Positions 51,266-61,086 of a stretch of 64,000 nucleotides of DNA are shown here, in pieces. The notes under the pieces are model-generated. The model did no database searches. It was not told the origin of the DNA and worked only from the letters and a program-made list of their open reading frames with translations. The translations under genes were made by a program, and so were the position numbers. This DNA is from Actinomycetota bacterium (GTDB taxonomy: Bacteria > Actinomycetota > Acidimicrobiia > Acidimicrobiales > Ilumatobacteraceae). The stretch is taken from NCBI GenBank assembly GCA_009726095.1, contig WLMZ01000002.1, positions 1 to 64,000 on the forward strand, given 5' to 3'. Every line of letters begins with the position of its first letter. Within the stretch, counting starts at the first letter, position 1.

Positions 51266-52483
51266 ATGGCGTCCACCTCGTTTGCTCCCTTCCGCCATCG
51301 CGCCTTTCTGCTGGTGTGGATCGGTGCGCTCGTCTCGAACGTGGGCACCTGGATGGAGACCACAGCGCTGAGCTATTACGTGGCCGATACCTCCAAGGCG
51401 TCGTGGTCGGGCATCGTTGCCGCCGCCGGGTTCCTGCCCACCGCCTTGCTCAGCCCGTTTGCCGGGGCGTGGGCCGATCGGTTCTCACGGCGCGCCATCA
51501 TGACCTGCACCAACGCGTTGTCGGCGATCATCGCCGGGGCCATCGCCCTGCTGGTGGCGCGTGGCGATGCCACGCCGGCGCTCCTTGCGCTGTTCGCCCT
51601 GGCCGGCGGTTGCACCAACGCCATTGGCTTCCCAGCGTTCCAGGCAACGCTGCCCGATCTCGTTCCTGCATCGGAGCTCGTGGCTGCCATCGGGCTGAGC
51701 AGCACGCAATGGAACCTGGGCCGCATCGTGGGACCCACCGCAGCGGGGCTGGCCATCTGGGCCGGCGGCGTACCGGCAGCGCTGTGGTGCAACGCAGTCA
51801 GCTTCCTGGCCGTGATCGTAGCGATCAGCTTGGCGCACATCCCGGCGAGCCCGCGGACGAAACGACCGATCCTGTCCGCCATCACAGACGGCATCCAGTT
51901 CGCGAGGTCCAACCCGGCCGTGCGATCGATGCTCCCGCTGATGATTGCGGTCACCTTCATCGCCGCGCCGTTCATCGGGTTCATCGCACAGATGGCCACC
52001 AAGCAGTTCCACACCAGACAGGGCGGCACCTCGTTGTTGGTGACGGCCCAGGGCGTTGGAGCGGTCTTTGCCGGCGCCGGCATGGGGGCGCTCACGACAC
52101 GATTCGGCCTGCGCAGAACCATGCTGGGTGCCGTCTGCATGCTCGTGCCATCGTTGGTGGTGTACGGGCTCTCCCCCAACATCGTCGTGGCTGCTTTCGC
52201 GCTGGCATTCACCGGTGGCGCCTATATGGCTTCATTGTCGAGCTTCTCCACGGTCACCCAGCAGTCGGCACCATCGGAGCTGCGCGGCAGGGCGATGGCG
52301 GTGAACAACTTCATCCTCGGGTCCATGTACCCGATCGGCCTCTTCATCCAGGGCCCGCTCGCCGATCACACATCGCTCCGGGCGGTCACCGTGGGGTCTG
52401 GACTGGTGCTCGCCGGTGTGCTGATGCTCGGCCGGTTGTTGGCACCGGGACGCACCGACGCCGTCGCACTCGCCCTCGGCTAG
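51266..52483 (+). CDS. MFS transporter (enterobactin-exporter/MFS_3-like)
   Basis: FAPFRHRAFLLVWIGALVSNVGTWMETTALSYYVADTSKASWSGIVAAAGFLPTALLSPFAGAWADRFSRRAIM. Confidence 0.92.
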   Translation: MASTSFAPFRHRAFLLVWIGALVSNVGTWMETTALSYYVADTSKASWSGIVAAAGFLPTALLSPFAGAWADRFSRRAIMTCTNALSAIIAGAIALLVARGDATPALLALFALAGGCTNAIGFPAFQATLPDLVPASELVAAIGLSSTQWNLGRIVGPTAAGLAIWAGGVPAALWCNAVSFLAVIVAISLAHIPASPRTKRPILSAITDGIQFARSNPAVRSMLPLMIAVTFIAAPFIGFIAQMATKQFHTRQGGTSLLVTAQGVGAVFAGAGMGALTTRFGLRRTMLGAVCMLVPSLVVYGLSPNIVVAAFALAFTGGAYMASLSSFSTVTQQSAPSELRGRAMAVNNFILGSMYPIGLFIQGPLADHTSLRAVTVGSGLVLAGVLMLGRLLAPGRTDAVALALG

Positions 52484-52615
52484 CGCTCTGACTACAACTG
52501 TTCGCGCCGGTCAGCATGCGTTGTGGATTCCCGGATTCGATCACCACCACAGCCCCCGTCACCCGCCGGGTTGCCCACTGCGCCCGGTTGACACCGCGGG
52601 TCGTACTCTGCGCAG

Positions 52616-53860
52616 ATGGACTTTGAAATCCCGGCAGACGTACAGGACCTCCTCGACCAGCTCGACGAGTTCATCGAGCGCGAGATCAAACCCCTCGAGC
52701 AGCAGGACGACAACATCCGCTTCTTCGACCATCGCCGCGAGTTCGCACGCACCGATTTCGACAACGGCGGAACACCCAGCCAGGACTGGGAAGATCTGCT
52801 GCGCGAGATGCGCCGACGCGCCGACGCGGCTGGCTGGCTGCGTCTCGCATTACCGACCGAGTACGGCGGGCGCGGCGTCAGCAACCTGACGATGGCCATC
52901 ATCCGCGAGCACTTTGCGTCAAAGGGCCTCGGGCTGCACAACGACCTGCAGAACGAGTCGAGCGTGGTCGGCAACTTTCCCACCGTGCTGATGATGCGCG
53001 ATTTCGGCACCCCCGAACAGATCGCAGAGTGGATGCCCGGCTTCCTCGACGGCAGCCGTCGGCTGGCCTTCGGCCTCACCGAGCCCAATCACGGCAGCGA
53101 CGCCACCTACATGGAGACCACGGCCGTGCGCGACGGCGACGAATGGGTGCTCAACGGGATGAAGCGATGGAACAGCGGGCTGCACCACGCAACCCACGAC
53201 ATCATCTTTGCCCGCACCAGCGGCGCCAACGGCGACCCGAAGGGCATCACCGCCTTCCTCGTGCCCACCGATGCGCCCGGGTTCAAGGTCGAGTTCTTCT
53301 GGTGGACATTCAACATGCCCACCGATCATGCCGAGGTCTCACTCACCGATGTGCGCGTTGGGGCCGACACCGTGTTCGGCCCACTCGAGCGGGGACTCGA
53401 ACTGGCCCAGCACTTCGTGCACGAGAACCGCATCCGCCAGGCGGCATCGTCGCTGGGTGCTGCGCAGTACTGCATCAACGAGGCTGTTGCATATGCAAAC
53501 AGCCGCGTCACCTGGGGCAAGAAGCTGAGCACCAATCAGGGCATCCAGTTTCCACTGGTCGAGCTACACACCGAGGCGGCGATGCTTCGCCAGCTCATTC
53601 GCTACACGGCCACCATGCTGGACAACAAGCACCACATGGAGGTCACCCACCTGGTGGCAATGTGCAACTACCGCGCCAACCGCCTGGCCTGCGATGCCGC
53701 CGATCGGGCGATGCAGACCTGCGGCGGCGTGGGCTATTCACGGCACATGCCCTTCGAGCACATCTACCGTCACCATCGCCGTTACCGCATCACCGAAGGC
53801 TCCGAGGAGATCCAGATGCGCAAGGTGGCGCAGAACCTGTTCGGGTTCGGCCGCAAGTAG
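52616..53860 (+). CDS. Acyl-CoA dehydrogenase
   Basis: MDFEIPADVQDLLDQLDEFIEREIKPLEQ...AFGLTEPNHGSDATYMETTAVRDGDEWVLNGMKRWNSG...MQTCGGVGYSRHMPFEHIYRHHRRYRITEGSEEIQ. Confidence 0.94.
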   Translation: MDFEIPADVQDLLDQLDEFIEREIKPLEQQDDNIRFFDHRREFARTDFDNGGTPSQDWEDLLREMRRRADAAGWLRLALPTEYGGRGVSNLTMAIIREHFASKGLGLHNDLQNESSVVGNFPTVLMMRDFGTPEQIAEWMPGFLDGSRRLAFGLTEPNHGSDATYMETTAVRDGDEWVLNGMKRWNSGLHHATHDIIFARTSGANGDPKGITAFLVPTDAPGFKVEFFWWTFNMPTDHAEVSLTDVRVGADTVFGPLERGLELAQHFVHENRIRQAASSLGAAQYCINEAVAYANSRVTWGKKLSTNQGIQFPLVELHTEAAMLRQLIRYTATMLDNKHHMEVTHLVAMCNYRANRLACDAADRAMQTCGGVGYSRHMPFEHIYRHHRRYRITEGSEEIQMRKVAQNLFGFGRK

Positions 53861-53900
53861 CCCACCTCGAAGGCGGCCGATCCTGCGGCGCGTCGGGCGA

Positions 53901-54560
53901 TCAGTGGTGATCGCCCCACGAATCCCAATGGATCATCTGCTCGGGGGCCAGTCGGTGCGCCGGCTTGAAGTCGTCGCCGGTGTAGTACGCAACCGGGAAC
54001 AACACGGCCTGCGTCCAGTCGGCGGGGATGCCGAGCAGTTCGGCAACCTGTGTCTCGAAGAACAGGTGGATGGTGGTCCACGCCGTGCCGAGACCGCGGG
54101 CTCGCGCCGCGAGCATGAAGCTCCATGCCGCTGGCAGGATCGAACCGTAGGTGCTGGCCTGGGCGATGAGCATGGGCACGTTCTCGACGCGACCCTTCAC
54201 CAACGCCAACACGAACACCGGCACCTGATCCAGGATCTCGCCGAGGTAGCCGGCCGATTCCATCACCTTGGGCATCACGTGCTCGCGTGGGTCGCCATCC
54301 TCGAGCGGGGGCGGATACCCCGAACCGCTCATGATCGCGGTGCCCTGCCGGTAGAAGTCGGCAATCGCGCTGCGCTTGGCCTGGTCGGTGATCACCATGA
54401 ACGACCAGTTCTGGGCGTTGGTACCCGTGGGCGCCTGCATCGCGATCTCGAGGCACTCCTGGATGAGTTCTGGCTCAACAGGGCGGGTGAGGTCGAGCCG
54501 CTTACGGACAGAGCGGGTGGTGGTGAGCAGTTTGTCGGCGGCTGCGCGGTCGATGGTCAT
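53901..54560 (-). CDS. Nitroreductase family protein
   Basis: LLTTTRSVRKRLDLTRPVEPELIQECLEIAMQAPTGTNAQNWSFMVITDQAKR...RGLGTAWTTIHLFFETQVAELLGIP. Confidence 0.92.
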   Translation of the reverse strand: MTIDRAAADKLLTTTRSVRKRLDLTRPVEPELIQECLEIAMQAPTGTNAQNWSFMVITDQAKRSAIADFYRQGTAIMSGSGYPPPLEDGDPREHVMPKVMESAGYLGEILDQVPVFVLALVKGRVENVPMLIAQASTYGSILPAAWSFMLAARARGLGTAWTTIHLFFETQVAELLGIPADWTQAVLFPVAYYTGDDFKPAHRLAPEQMIHWDSWGDHH

Positions 54561-54569
54561 TTCCGCAGG

Positions 54570-56564
54570 CTAATACAGGGCCGGGCGACCCGACGCGGTG
54601 GCCGTGACCGTGCCGTCGACGAAGAACTCCTCACCCTCGATGTGGGCGATGTTGAACACATGCGTCACCACGATCTCGGCGTCGCCTGCTCCTGCGTCGA
54701 GCACGTGCCGCATCGCATCGGCACGCGCCATGGCCTCGGCGGCGGCGATGGCATCGGCCTGCACGACATGGTCACCAGACGATGCAGGATGGTGCACCCG
54801 GAAGCGGCCCCGTTCGGGCTGCGACACGTAGACATCGGCATGCACTCTGACCCGGCCGACAACAGCACCGATGGCATTGGCCACATCGGCGTTGGCGGGG
54901 ACCAGACCCTCGGACCTGAGCAACCGCGCCACTGCCGGGTAGTACATCTGGGCCGAAGCACCCAGACCGATAACGGGCACCGACAGCGCCGCAGTGATGG
55001 CCACGACACCGGCACGACAATCGAGCGACGCGGCGAGCAGCGGGTGGCGGCTCAGTCCCGCCCCCTCGAAGCCGTCCCGGGCCAGCGCCACATCGAGCAG
55101 CGTCTCTGCTGATCGGCGCTCGAGCGTGTCGATGACCCAACGCGAGAACTCCTGGGGTCCGTCGGCCACGGCTCGGCCGATGGCCGATCGCTTGCGGGCC
55201 ATCAGCGCAGCACCCTTGTCGGCGGCGCTGCGGTCGAAGGCCAGATACTCGCCGAGGACGTGCGAGGCATCGGTGGGCGTGAACGCCGACAGCATGAGCA
55301 GGCCGCGCTTCACCAAACGATTCAGCCTGGATTCATCGGCGTGACCGCGCACCAGCGCAGCGACCGACGACGGCCCCTTCATCGCCCGGGCGAGCAGCTC
55401 TGCCTCTCCGTCGTCCAGACCGACATCACTGGCGCCCGCATCGCCCAGGGGAAGCACAAAGCGTGCGTCGTGTTCGCTGGGGAGATCGTGCAGAAGCTGG
55501 CTGTCGAGCACACGGTGAACGAGTTCGTGGTGATCAACCGCCGCCAGGCACAGCGGCACGACGCGTCGGGGGCCAAGGTCGAGCGCGGCGGTGACACCGG
55601 TCGTGGACACTGCGACCTCGCTGTCGCCACCTAGACCCACCGTGGTCATCGCCACGGCCTCGACCATCGTGCGGAATCCACCAACGGTGGCACCGTGCTC
55701 GTCGAGTCGGGGAGAGCCACCGGCAAGCATCGCCACATCGGTGGTGGTACCCCCGATGTCGGAGATGATCGCGTCTGCCACCCCGGTGAGATACGACGCG
55801 CCAACCAAGGATGCTGCAGGGCCGGACAGGATGGTCTCGATCGGCCGGGTGCGTGCCACCCCGGCCGACATCAGGGCACCATCGCCGCGAACCATCATCA
55901 ACGGGGCATCAATGGAATGGAGTTCCATGATGTGCTGCGCCGCAGCGATGAGCCCCGACACGAGTCCGATGAGACGAGCGTTGAGGACGCCCGTCAGTGC
56001 GCGGCGCGGCCCGTCGAGCTTGGCCGACAGCTCGTGGCCGCAGGTCACCGGCAGTCCAGTGTGGGCAATGATGAGATCGCGCGCAGCGATCTCGTGCGCT
56101 GGATTGCGTGTGGCGAACTGTGCGGTGACGGCGAACCCGGTGACCGTGGGCGCATGCGTTGCAACCTCGCGCGTCAGCGTGTCGACATCGAGCGGGGCGA
56201 GTGCGTCGCCGTGCGGGTTGTGCCCTCCGGCAACGCGAATGAGCGGATCGCCGTGCAGGGCCTGCATCAGGCCGGCACGGTCGGCGTCGCCTTCGTCGAA
56301 GCCAATGAACACCAGGGCAACCCGACCGCCGCGCCCCTCGACCAATGCGTTGGTGGCCAGCGTGGTGGACAACGACACCAGCGCAATGTCTGACGCCCGG
56401 ACCGCAGCGGTGGACAGCACGGCTCCCACCGCTCCGGCGATGCCGATCGCCAAGTCGTGACGAGTGGTCAACGACTTGGCCTTGGCAATGACCCCGTGCT
56501 GGTCGTCGAACAGCACAGCATCGGTATACGTGCCGCCGGTGTCGATGCCTAGGGAGAGCGTCAT
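54570..56564 (-). CDS. Hydantoinase/oxoprolinase (HyuA) family protein
   Basis: MTLSLGIDTGGTYTDAVLFDDQHGVIAKAKSLTTRHDLAIGIAGAVGAVL...ISDIGGTTTDVAMLAGG. Confidence 0.9.
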   Translation of the reverse strand: MTLSLGIDTGGTYTDAVLFDDQHGVIAKAKSLTTRHDLAIGIAGAVGAVLSTAAVRASDIALVSLSTTLATNALVEGRGGRVALVFIGFDEGDADRAGLMQALHGDPLIRVAGGHNPHGDALAPLDVDTLTREVATHAPTVTGFAVTAQFATRNPAHEIAARDLIIAHTGLPVTCGHELSAKLDGPRRALTGVLNARLIGLVSGLIAAAQHIMELHSIDAPLMMVRGDGALMSAGVARTRPIETILSGPAASLVGASYLTGVADAIISDIGGTTTDVAMLAGGSPRLDEHGATVGGFRTMVEAVAMTTVGLGGDSEVAVSTTGVTAALDLGPRRVVPLCLAAVDHHELVHRVLDSQLLHDLPSEHDARFVLPLGDAGASDVGLDDGEAELLARAMKGPSSVAALVRGHADESRLNRLVKRGLLMLSAFTPTDASHVLGEYLAFDRSAADKGAALMARKRSAIGRAVADGPQEFSRWVIDTLERRSAETLLDVALARDGFEGAGLSRHPLLAASLDCRAGVVAITAALSVPVIGLGASAQMYYPAVARLLRSEGLVPANADVANAIGAVVGRVRVHADVYVSQPERGRFRVHHPASSGDHVVQADAIAAAEAMARADAMRHVLDAGAGDAEIVVTHVFNIAHIEGEEFFVDGTVTATASGRPALY

Positions 56565-56685
56565 GGGGTGGGTCCTCGCAGTGCGGGCCGAGACCACGGT
56601 CGGGGTCTCGGTCGGGCCCGTTCGAGGCTAACGCCAACGCGCTGCGCCGCGGCCGCACAACCACCACGCCGACTAGGTTGAGCGT

Positions 56686-56715
56686 ATGCAACGACCAGCG
56701 CGGAATCAGCAGTGA
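56686..56715 (+). CDS. Candidate 9-codon uORF MQRPARNQQ* coupled to the GH3 gene
   Basis: TAGGTT-N6-ATG CAA CGA CCA GCG CGG AAT CAG CAG TGA; its TGA overlaps the GTG start of the GH3 gene (GTGA). Confidence 0.45.
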   Translation: MQRPARNQQ

Positions 56716-59255
56716 GCCGGGACATCGAGGCGCTCGTTGCCTCCATGACCATCGATGAGAAGGCGTCGCTCACGGCGGGTGCCAGTACATGGTCCACTGC
56801 TGCCATCGCCCGACTCGGCATTCCCGAGGTGTTCGTCTGCGACGGACCCGCCGGGGCCAGGGGGCCGCTCATCGAAGGGGTCGGCGAGCAGGTCCGCTCG
56901 CTCAACATTCCCTGTGGTTCGGCGCTCGGGGCCACGTGGAATCCGGCGCTGCTCGAGCAACTCGGCGACGCCCTGGGTGATCAGACGCGTACCAAGGCGT
57001 GCCGGGTGCTGTTGGCCCCGACAGTGAACCTGCACCGCGCCCCGCTCGCCGGGCGCAACTTCGAGTCGTACTCCGAGGACCCACTGCTGACGGGCAAGCT
57101 GGCGGCCGCATTTGTGCGTGGTGTGCAGTCGCACGGCGTCGCCACCACCGTGAAGCATTTCGCCGGCAACGAGGCAGAGTTCGAACGGATGACCATCGAC
57201 AGCGTCATTGATGAGCGCGCCCTGCGCGAGCTCTACCTGCTGCCCTTCGAGCTCGCCGTCCGCGAGGGTGGCGCACTGGGCATCATGACGTCGTACAACC
57301 GGCTCAACGGTCGCTACAACGCCGAGAATCGCGAGTTGCTCCACGACATCCTGCGCGGCGAATGGGGCTTCGAGGGGTTCGTGGTCACCGACTGGTTCGC
57401 TGGCGGCACCGCAGCAGGAGCGGCCGACGCAGGCCTCGACCTGGAGATGCCGGGCCCAGCGCGGTTCTACGGCCGCAAGCTCGGTCAGGCCGTGCACGAA
57501 GGGCTGGTGGCCGAGCACCTGCTCGATGGCGCTGCGTCGCGGTTGCTCTCGGTGTTCGACCGTATCGGCGCGCTCGACGACGAAGAACTGCCACCAATCG
57601 CCATCGACCGAGCCGAGCACCGAGCCCTGGCCCGCCAGGCCGCAGCCGAGTCGATGGTGCTACTGAAGAACCAGGGTGTCCTGCCATTGCAGTTGTCGGA
57701 CCTGCGAACCATTGCGGTCATCGGCCCCAACGCCGAACGAGCACGCATCATGGGCGGCGGGTCTGCGCAGCTGCAGCCCCACTACCGCATCTCTCCACTC
57801 GAAGCGCTCCACGCTCGCTTGGGCGAGCACGTCACCATCGTGCATGAGCCGGGCTGCGACATCGACCGCACCATTGCCCCGATCAGCGCGACACAGCTCG
57901 ACAACGGCCAAGGTGGAACCGGCTTTCTCGTCGAGGTGTTCGCTGGCAACGACTGCGACGGCGACGTCGTTCATCGCACCACGCTCGATGACGGCAAGGT
58001 CTTGCTACTCCCGGGCATCGATCCGACGCTGCCGCGTGGCCCCATCGCCTTTCGCGCCACGTCGTCGTTCACCCCCACGAAGTCGGGACCACACATCATC
58101 AGCATGCTGCAGTTGGGCAGTGCGTGCTTGTCGATCAATGGCAACGTGATCTTCGATGGCATCACCCATCCCACCCCTCGGGGTGACGCCTATTTCGGTC
58201 TTGCCCGCAAGGAGCTGACGGCCGAGATCCCGCTGCGCGTCGGTGAGCGCTACGAACTCGACATCGAGTTCGTGTCCACCGAACGCTCGTGGATGCAGGG
58301 CGTTGAGATCGGCTGCAAGCCGGTGCCCGACCCCGACATGATGGACCGGGCCGTCGCCGCGGCGGCCACTGCCGACGCCGTGATCGTGATCGTCGGCACC
58401 AACAACGATTGGGAGACCGAGGGCCACGACCGCGACACGCTCGACCTACCGGGCAGGCAGGCCGAGCTGATCAGGCGGGTGTCGCGGGCCAACCCGAACA
58501 CCGTCATCGTCGTCAACGCCGGAGCCCCGATCACCACTGACTGGGCCGTCGAAGCACCCGCCGTCCTGCAGGCCTGGTTCGGTGGTCAGGAGATGTCGAA
58601 CGCGCTCGTTGAGGTGTTGTTCGGCGACACCGACCCTGCGGGCCGACTACCCACCACCTTTCCCACCTGCATCGAGCACACACCCTCGTTCGGCAACTTC
58701 CCCGGCGAACACGGCCAGGTGCGCTACGGCGAGGGTGTCCTGATGGGTTACCGGTGGTACGAGACCCGCAAGCTCCCCGTTTCGTTCGCGTTCGGGCACG
58801 GGCTGTCGTACACATCGTTCGCGCTGGGTACGCCAACCGTCTCTGCGGTATCCATCGGGCATGCCCAACTGCACACAGGCGCCGGCACGATCGACGTGTC
58901 CGTGCAGGTGACCAACACCGGCACCCGGCGCGGTGCCGAGGTCGTGCAGTGCTACGTCGGTGCCGTCGATCCCGTTGTCGTGCGGCCGCTCAAGGAGCTC
59001 AAGGCGTTCCAGAAGGTCTGGCTGGAGCCGGGCGAGACCACCGAGGTCACCCTCACCCTGGATGCCCGATCGTTTTCGTATTGGGACCCAGGCAATGCCT
59101 ATCGCGGCGACCTGAACCCGAGTCCGATCGGGTTGTTCACCGATGTCCCGGAATCGCCTCGGGGTTGGCGCATCGATCCCGGCAGCTATTGCGTCCACAT
59201 CGGCCGGTCATCCGCCGACATCGCCCACACCACCAACATCGAGGTCACCGAATGA
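56712..59255 (+). CDS. Beta-glucosidase, glycoside hydrolase family 3 (PA14-like insertion, C-terminal FnIII-like domain)
   Basis: RAPLAGRNFESYSEDPLLTGKLAAAFVRGVQSHGVATTVKHFAGNEAEFERM...GFVVTDWFAGG...FAFGHGLSYTSFALGTPTVSA...VQVTNTGTRRGAEVVQCYV. Confidence 0.94.
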   Translation: MSRDIEALVASMTIDEKASLTAGASTWSTAAIARLGIPEVFVCDGPAGARGPLIEGVGEQVRSLNIPCGSALGATWNPALLEQLGDALGDQTRTKACRVLLAPTVNLHRAPLAGRNFESYSEDPLLTGKLAAAFVRGVQSHGVATTVKHFAGNEAEFERMTIDSVIDERALRELYLLPFELAVREGGALGIMTSYNRLNGRYNAENRELLHDILRGEWGFEGFVVTDWFAGGTAAGAADAGLDLEMPGPARFYGRKLGQAVHEGLVAEHLLDGAASRLLSVFDRIGALDDEELPPIAIDRAEHRALARQAAAESMVLLKNQGVLPLQLSDLRTIAVIGPNAERARIMGGGSAQLQPHYRISPLEALHARLGEHVTIVHEPGCDIDRTIAPISATQLDNGQGGTGFLVEVFAGNDCDGDVVHRTTLDDGKVLLLPGIDPTLPRGPIAFRATSSFTPTKSGPHIISMLQLGSACLSINGNVIFDGITHPTPRGDAYFGLARKELTAEIPLRVGERYELDIEFVSTERSWMQGVEIGCKPVPDPDMMDRAVAAAATADAVIVIVGTNNDWETEGHDRDTLDLPGRQAELIRRVSRANPNTVIVVNAGAPITTDWAVEAPAVLQAWFGGQEMSNALVEVLFGDTDPAGRLPTTFPTCIEHTPSFGNFPGEHGQVRYGEGVLMGYRWYETRKLPVSFAFGHGLSYTSFALGTPTVSAVSIGHAQLHTGAGTIDVSVQVTNTGTRRGAEVVQCYVGAVDPVVVRPLKELKAFQKVWLEPGETTEVTLTLDARSFSYWDPGNAYRGDLNPSPIGLFTDVPESPRGWRIDPGSYCVHIGRSSADIAHTTNIEVTE

Positions 59256-60040
59256 TCAAGCTCCGCGACGAGGGCCGCATCCGCGTCCTCACCCTCGATC
59301 GGCCCGAGGTGAGGAACGCGTTCAACGAGGCGCTCTACGACGCCGCCACCGATGCGCTGATTGCTGCGGCCACCGACCCCGGCATTGCCGTGGTCGTCAT
59401 CACCGGTGCGGGCCAGGCATTCTCATCGGGGGCCGACCTGATGGACATGGCCCAACGCAACAGCGGGTCGTTCGTGAACGGCCGGCACGGGTTCCCCGGA
59501 TTCGTCGATCAGTTGATCGCGTTCCCAAAGCCGTTGCTCTGCGCGGTCAACGGGCTTGCGCTCGGGATCGGCGCGACCATGCTTGCATTGGCCGACCTCG
59601 TGTTCATCTCCTCAGAGGCCCGCGTGCGCTGCCCCTTCACGCGGTTGGGTGTGGCACCCGAGGCGGCGAGCAGCGTCACGTTCCCCCGGTTACTCGGCCG
59701 CCAAAATGCAACGTGGGCGCTGATGAGCAGTGAATGGCTGTCCGCCGCCGAGTGCGTGCAGATGGGCCTTGCCTGGCGCGAATGTGCACCCGATCAGTTG
59801 CTGGCCGAAACCATGCGCCACGCCGCAGTGTTGGCGAGCAAGCCGATCAACTCCCTCGTCGAATGCAAGCGCACCATCGTCGAGCCGATGCTCGCCGAGT
59901 TGGCTGCGGCGCGCGAGCGCGAGAACGATGCCTTCATGGTGCTGCTCGGTGGACCGGCCAACACCGAGGCGCTCATGGCCTTTGCCGAGCGACGCGAGCC
60001 CGACTTCACGATGATCGACGATTCGCCGATTCTGCGCTGA
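59252..60040 (+). CDS. Enoyl-CoA hydratase/isomerase family protein
   Basis: RIRVLTLDRPEVRNAFNEALYDAATDALIAAATDPGIAVVVITGAGQAFSSGADLMDM; ATGA overlap with GH3 stop. Confidence 0.93.
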   Translation: MIKLRDEGRIRVLTLDRPEVRNAFNEALYDAATDALIAAATDPGIAVVVITGAGQAFSSGADLMDMAQRNSGSFVNGRHGFPGFVDQLIAFPKPLLCAVNGLALGIGATMLALADLVFISSEARVRCPFTRLGVAPEAASSVTFPRLLGRQNATWALMSSEWLSAAECVQMGLAWRECAPDQLLAETMRHAAVLASKPINSLVECKRTIVEPMLAELAAARERENDAFMVLLGGPANTEALMAFAERREPDFTMIDDSPILR

Positions 60041-60048
60041 CCAGCTGC

Positions 60049-60657
60049 CTACAGCGACATTCCAACCGCCGCGGCATAGCGGCGGCTCACGTCGTCCCAA
60101 CTGATGAGGTTCCAGATCGCCGCCATGTAGTCGGCGCGCACGTTCTGGTACTGCAGGTAGTAGGCGTGTTCCCACACATCGATGGCCAACAGTGGCACGG
60201 TGCCCAGGAGCTGATTGTCCTGGTGCGTCAGCAGTTGCTGGGTCACGAGACGACCGCCGAGTGGCTCGAAGCCGAGGATGCCCCATCCGCTGCCCTGAAT
60301 GGTGACGGTGATCTGGGCGAAACGCGCCTTGAACGCAGCGAACCCATGGAATGTCTCATCGATTGCAGTGCGTAGCGGTCCCGTGGGCTCGCCCCCACCA
60401 TCCGGCGACAGGTTCTTCCAGTAGATGCTGTGCAGGACATGCCCGCCGAGGTTGAACGCCAGCGCTCGTTGCAGCCCGACCAGATCTGCCCATTTCTCCT
60501 GCGCCGCTGCCTCCTCGATCTTCTCGAGGGCGGTATTTGCTGCCGTCACGTAGGAGGCGTGGTGTTTGCCGTGATGCAGGTCGATCACTCGTGCCGACAA
60601 ATGCGGCTCGAGATCAGCGGGGTCGTACGCAAGATCGGGGAGGGAATACGTAGCCAT
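60049..60657 (-). CDS. sodB: Superoxide dismutase (Fe/Mn)
   Basis: YSLPDLAYDPADLEPHLSARVIDLHHGKHHASYVTAANTALEKI...LLAIDVWEHAYYLQYQNVRADYMAAIWNLISWDDVSRRY (DVWEHAYY). Confidence 0.96.
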   Translation of the reverse strand: MATYSLPDLAYDPADLEPHLSARVIDLHHGKHHASYVTAANTALEKIEEAAAQEKWADLVGLQRALAFNLGGHVLHSIYWKNLSPDGGGEPTGPLRTAIDETFHGFAAFKARFAQITVTIQGSGWGILGFEPLGGRLVTQQLLTHQDNQLLGTVPLLAIDVWEHAYYLQYQNVRADYMAAIWNLISWDDVSRRYAAAVGMSL

Positions 60658-60714
60658 GCCGTCAACGTACCCCGTCACGCATGAGGGTAGACATCGCCCT
60701 GGCCAGGCGGGTGG

Positions 60715-61086
60715 TCAGCCGCGGTCGCGGATGGCCTTCACCACTTCGTCCAGGTGCGCCTGGCCCTCGTACAACGAGCGCAGCATCCAGAATCGCCAGA
60801 ACCGCACCAGTGCCGTGCGGATCCACAACGTTGCGCCGACGATGGCCATACAGATGCATGCGATACCGAGCACGATGAGTTCGTTCTGGTCGAGCGCATT
60901 GTCGGCCTGACCCGCCTGGATGTACGACCCGATGGCGATGACCACCGACGCCACCATCAGCACGATGCCGAACGATGAGTTCGCCTTCTCAACCGTTGGT
61001 TTGCCGGATGTCTTCACCTGCATCTCGGCAATGTCATTCTTGAATTGCTCGATTCGGTTGTCTGCGTTGCTCTGATCTTGGGTCAT
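60715..61086 (-). CDS. Hypothetical membrane protein in Liv-type operon
   Basis: MTQDQSNADNRIEQFKNDIAEMQVKTSGKPTVEKANSSFGIVLMVASVVIAIGSYIQAGQADNALDQNELIVLGIACICMAIVGATLWIRTALVRFWRFWMLRSLYEGQ; two TM; overlaps livF stop. Confidence 0.78.
   Translation of the reverse strand: MTQDQSNADNRIEQFKNDIAEMQVKTSGKPTVEKANSSFGIVLMVASVVIAIGSYIQAGQADNALDQNELIVLGIACICMAIVGATLWIRTALVRFWRFWMLRSLYEGQAHLDEVVKAIRDRG

Noticed and set aside
52588-52609. TTGACA...TACTCT as a canonical promoter for the acyl-CoA dehydrogenase
   Set aside because: The spacer is only 10 bp, too short for a sigma-70-type pair; only the TACTCT -10 is kept as a leaderless-type candidate.
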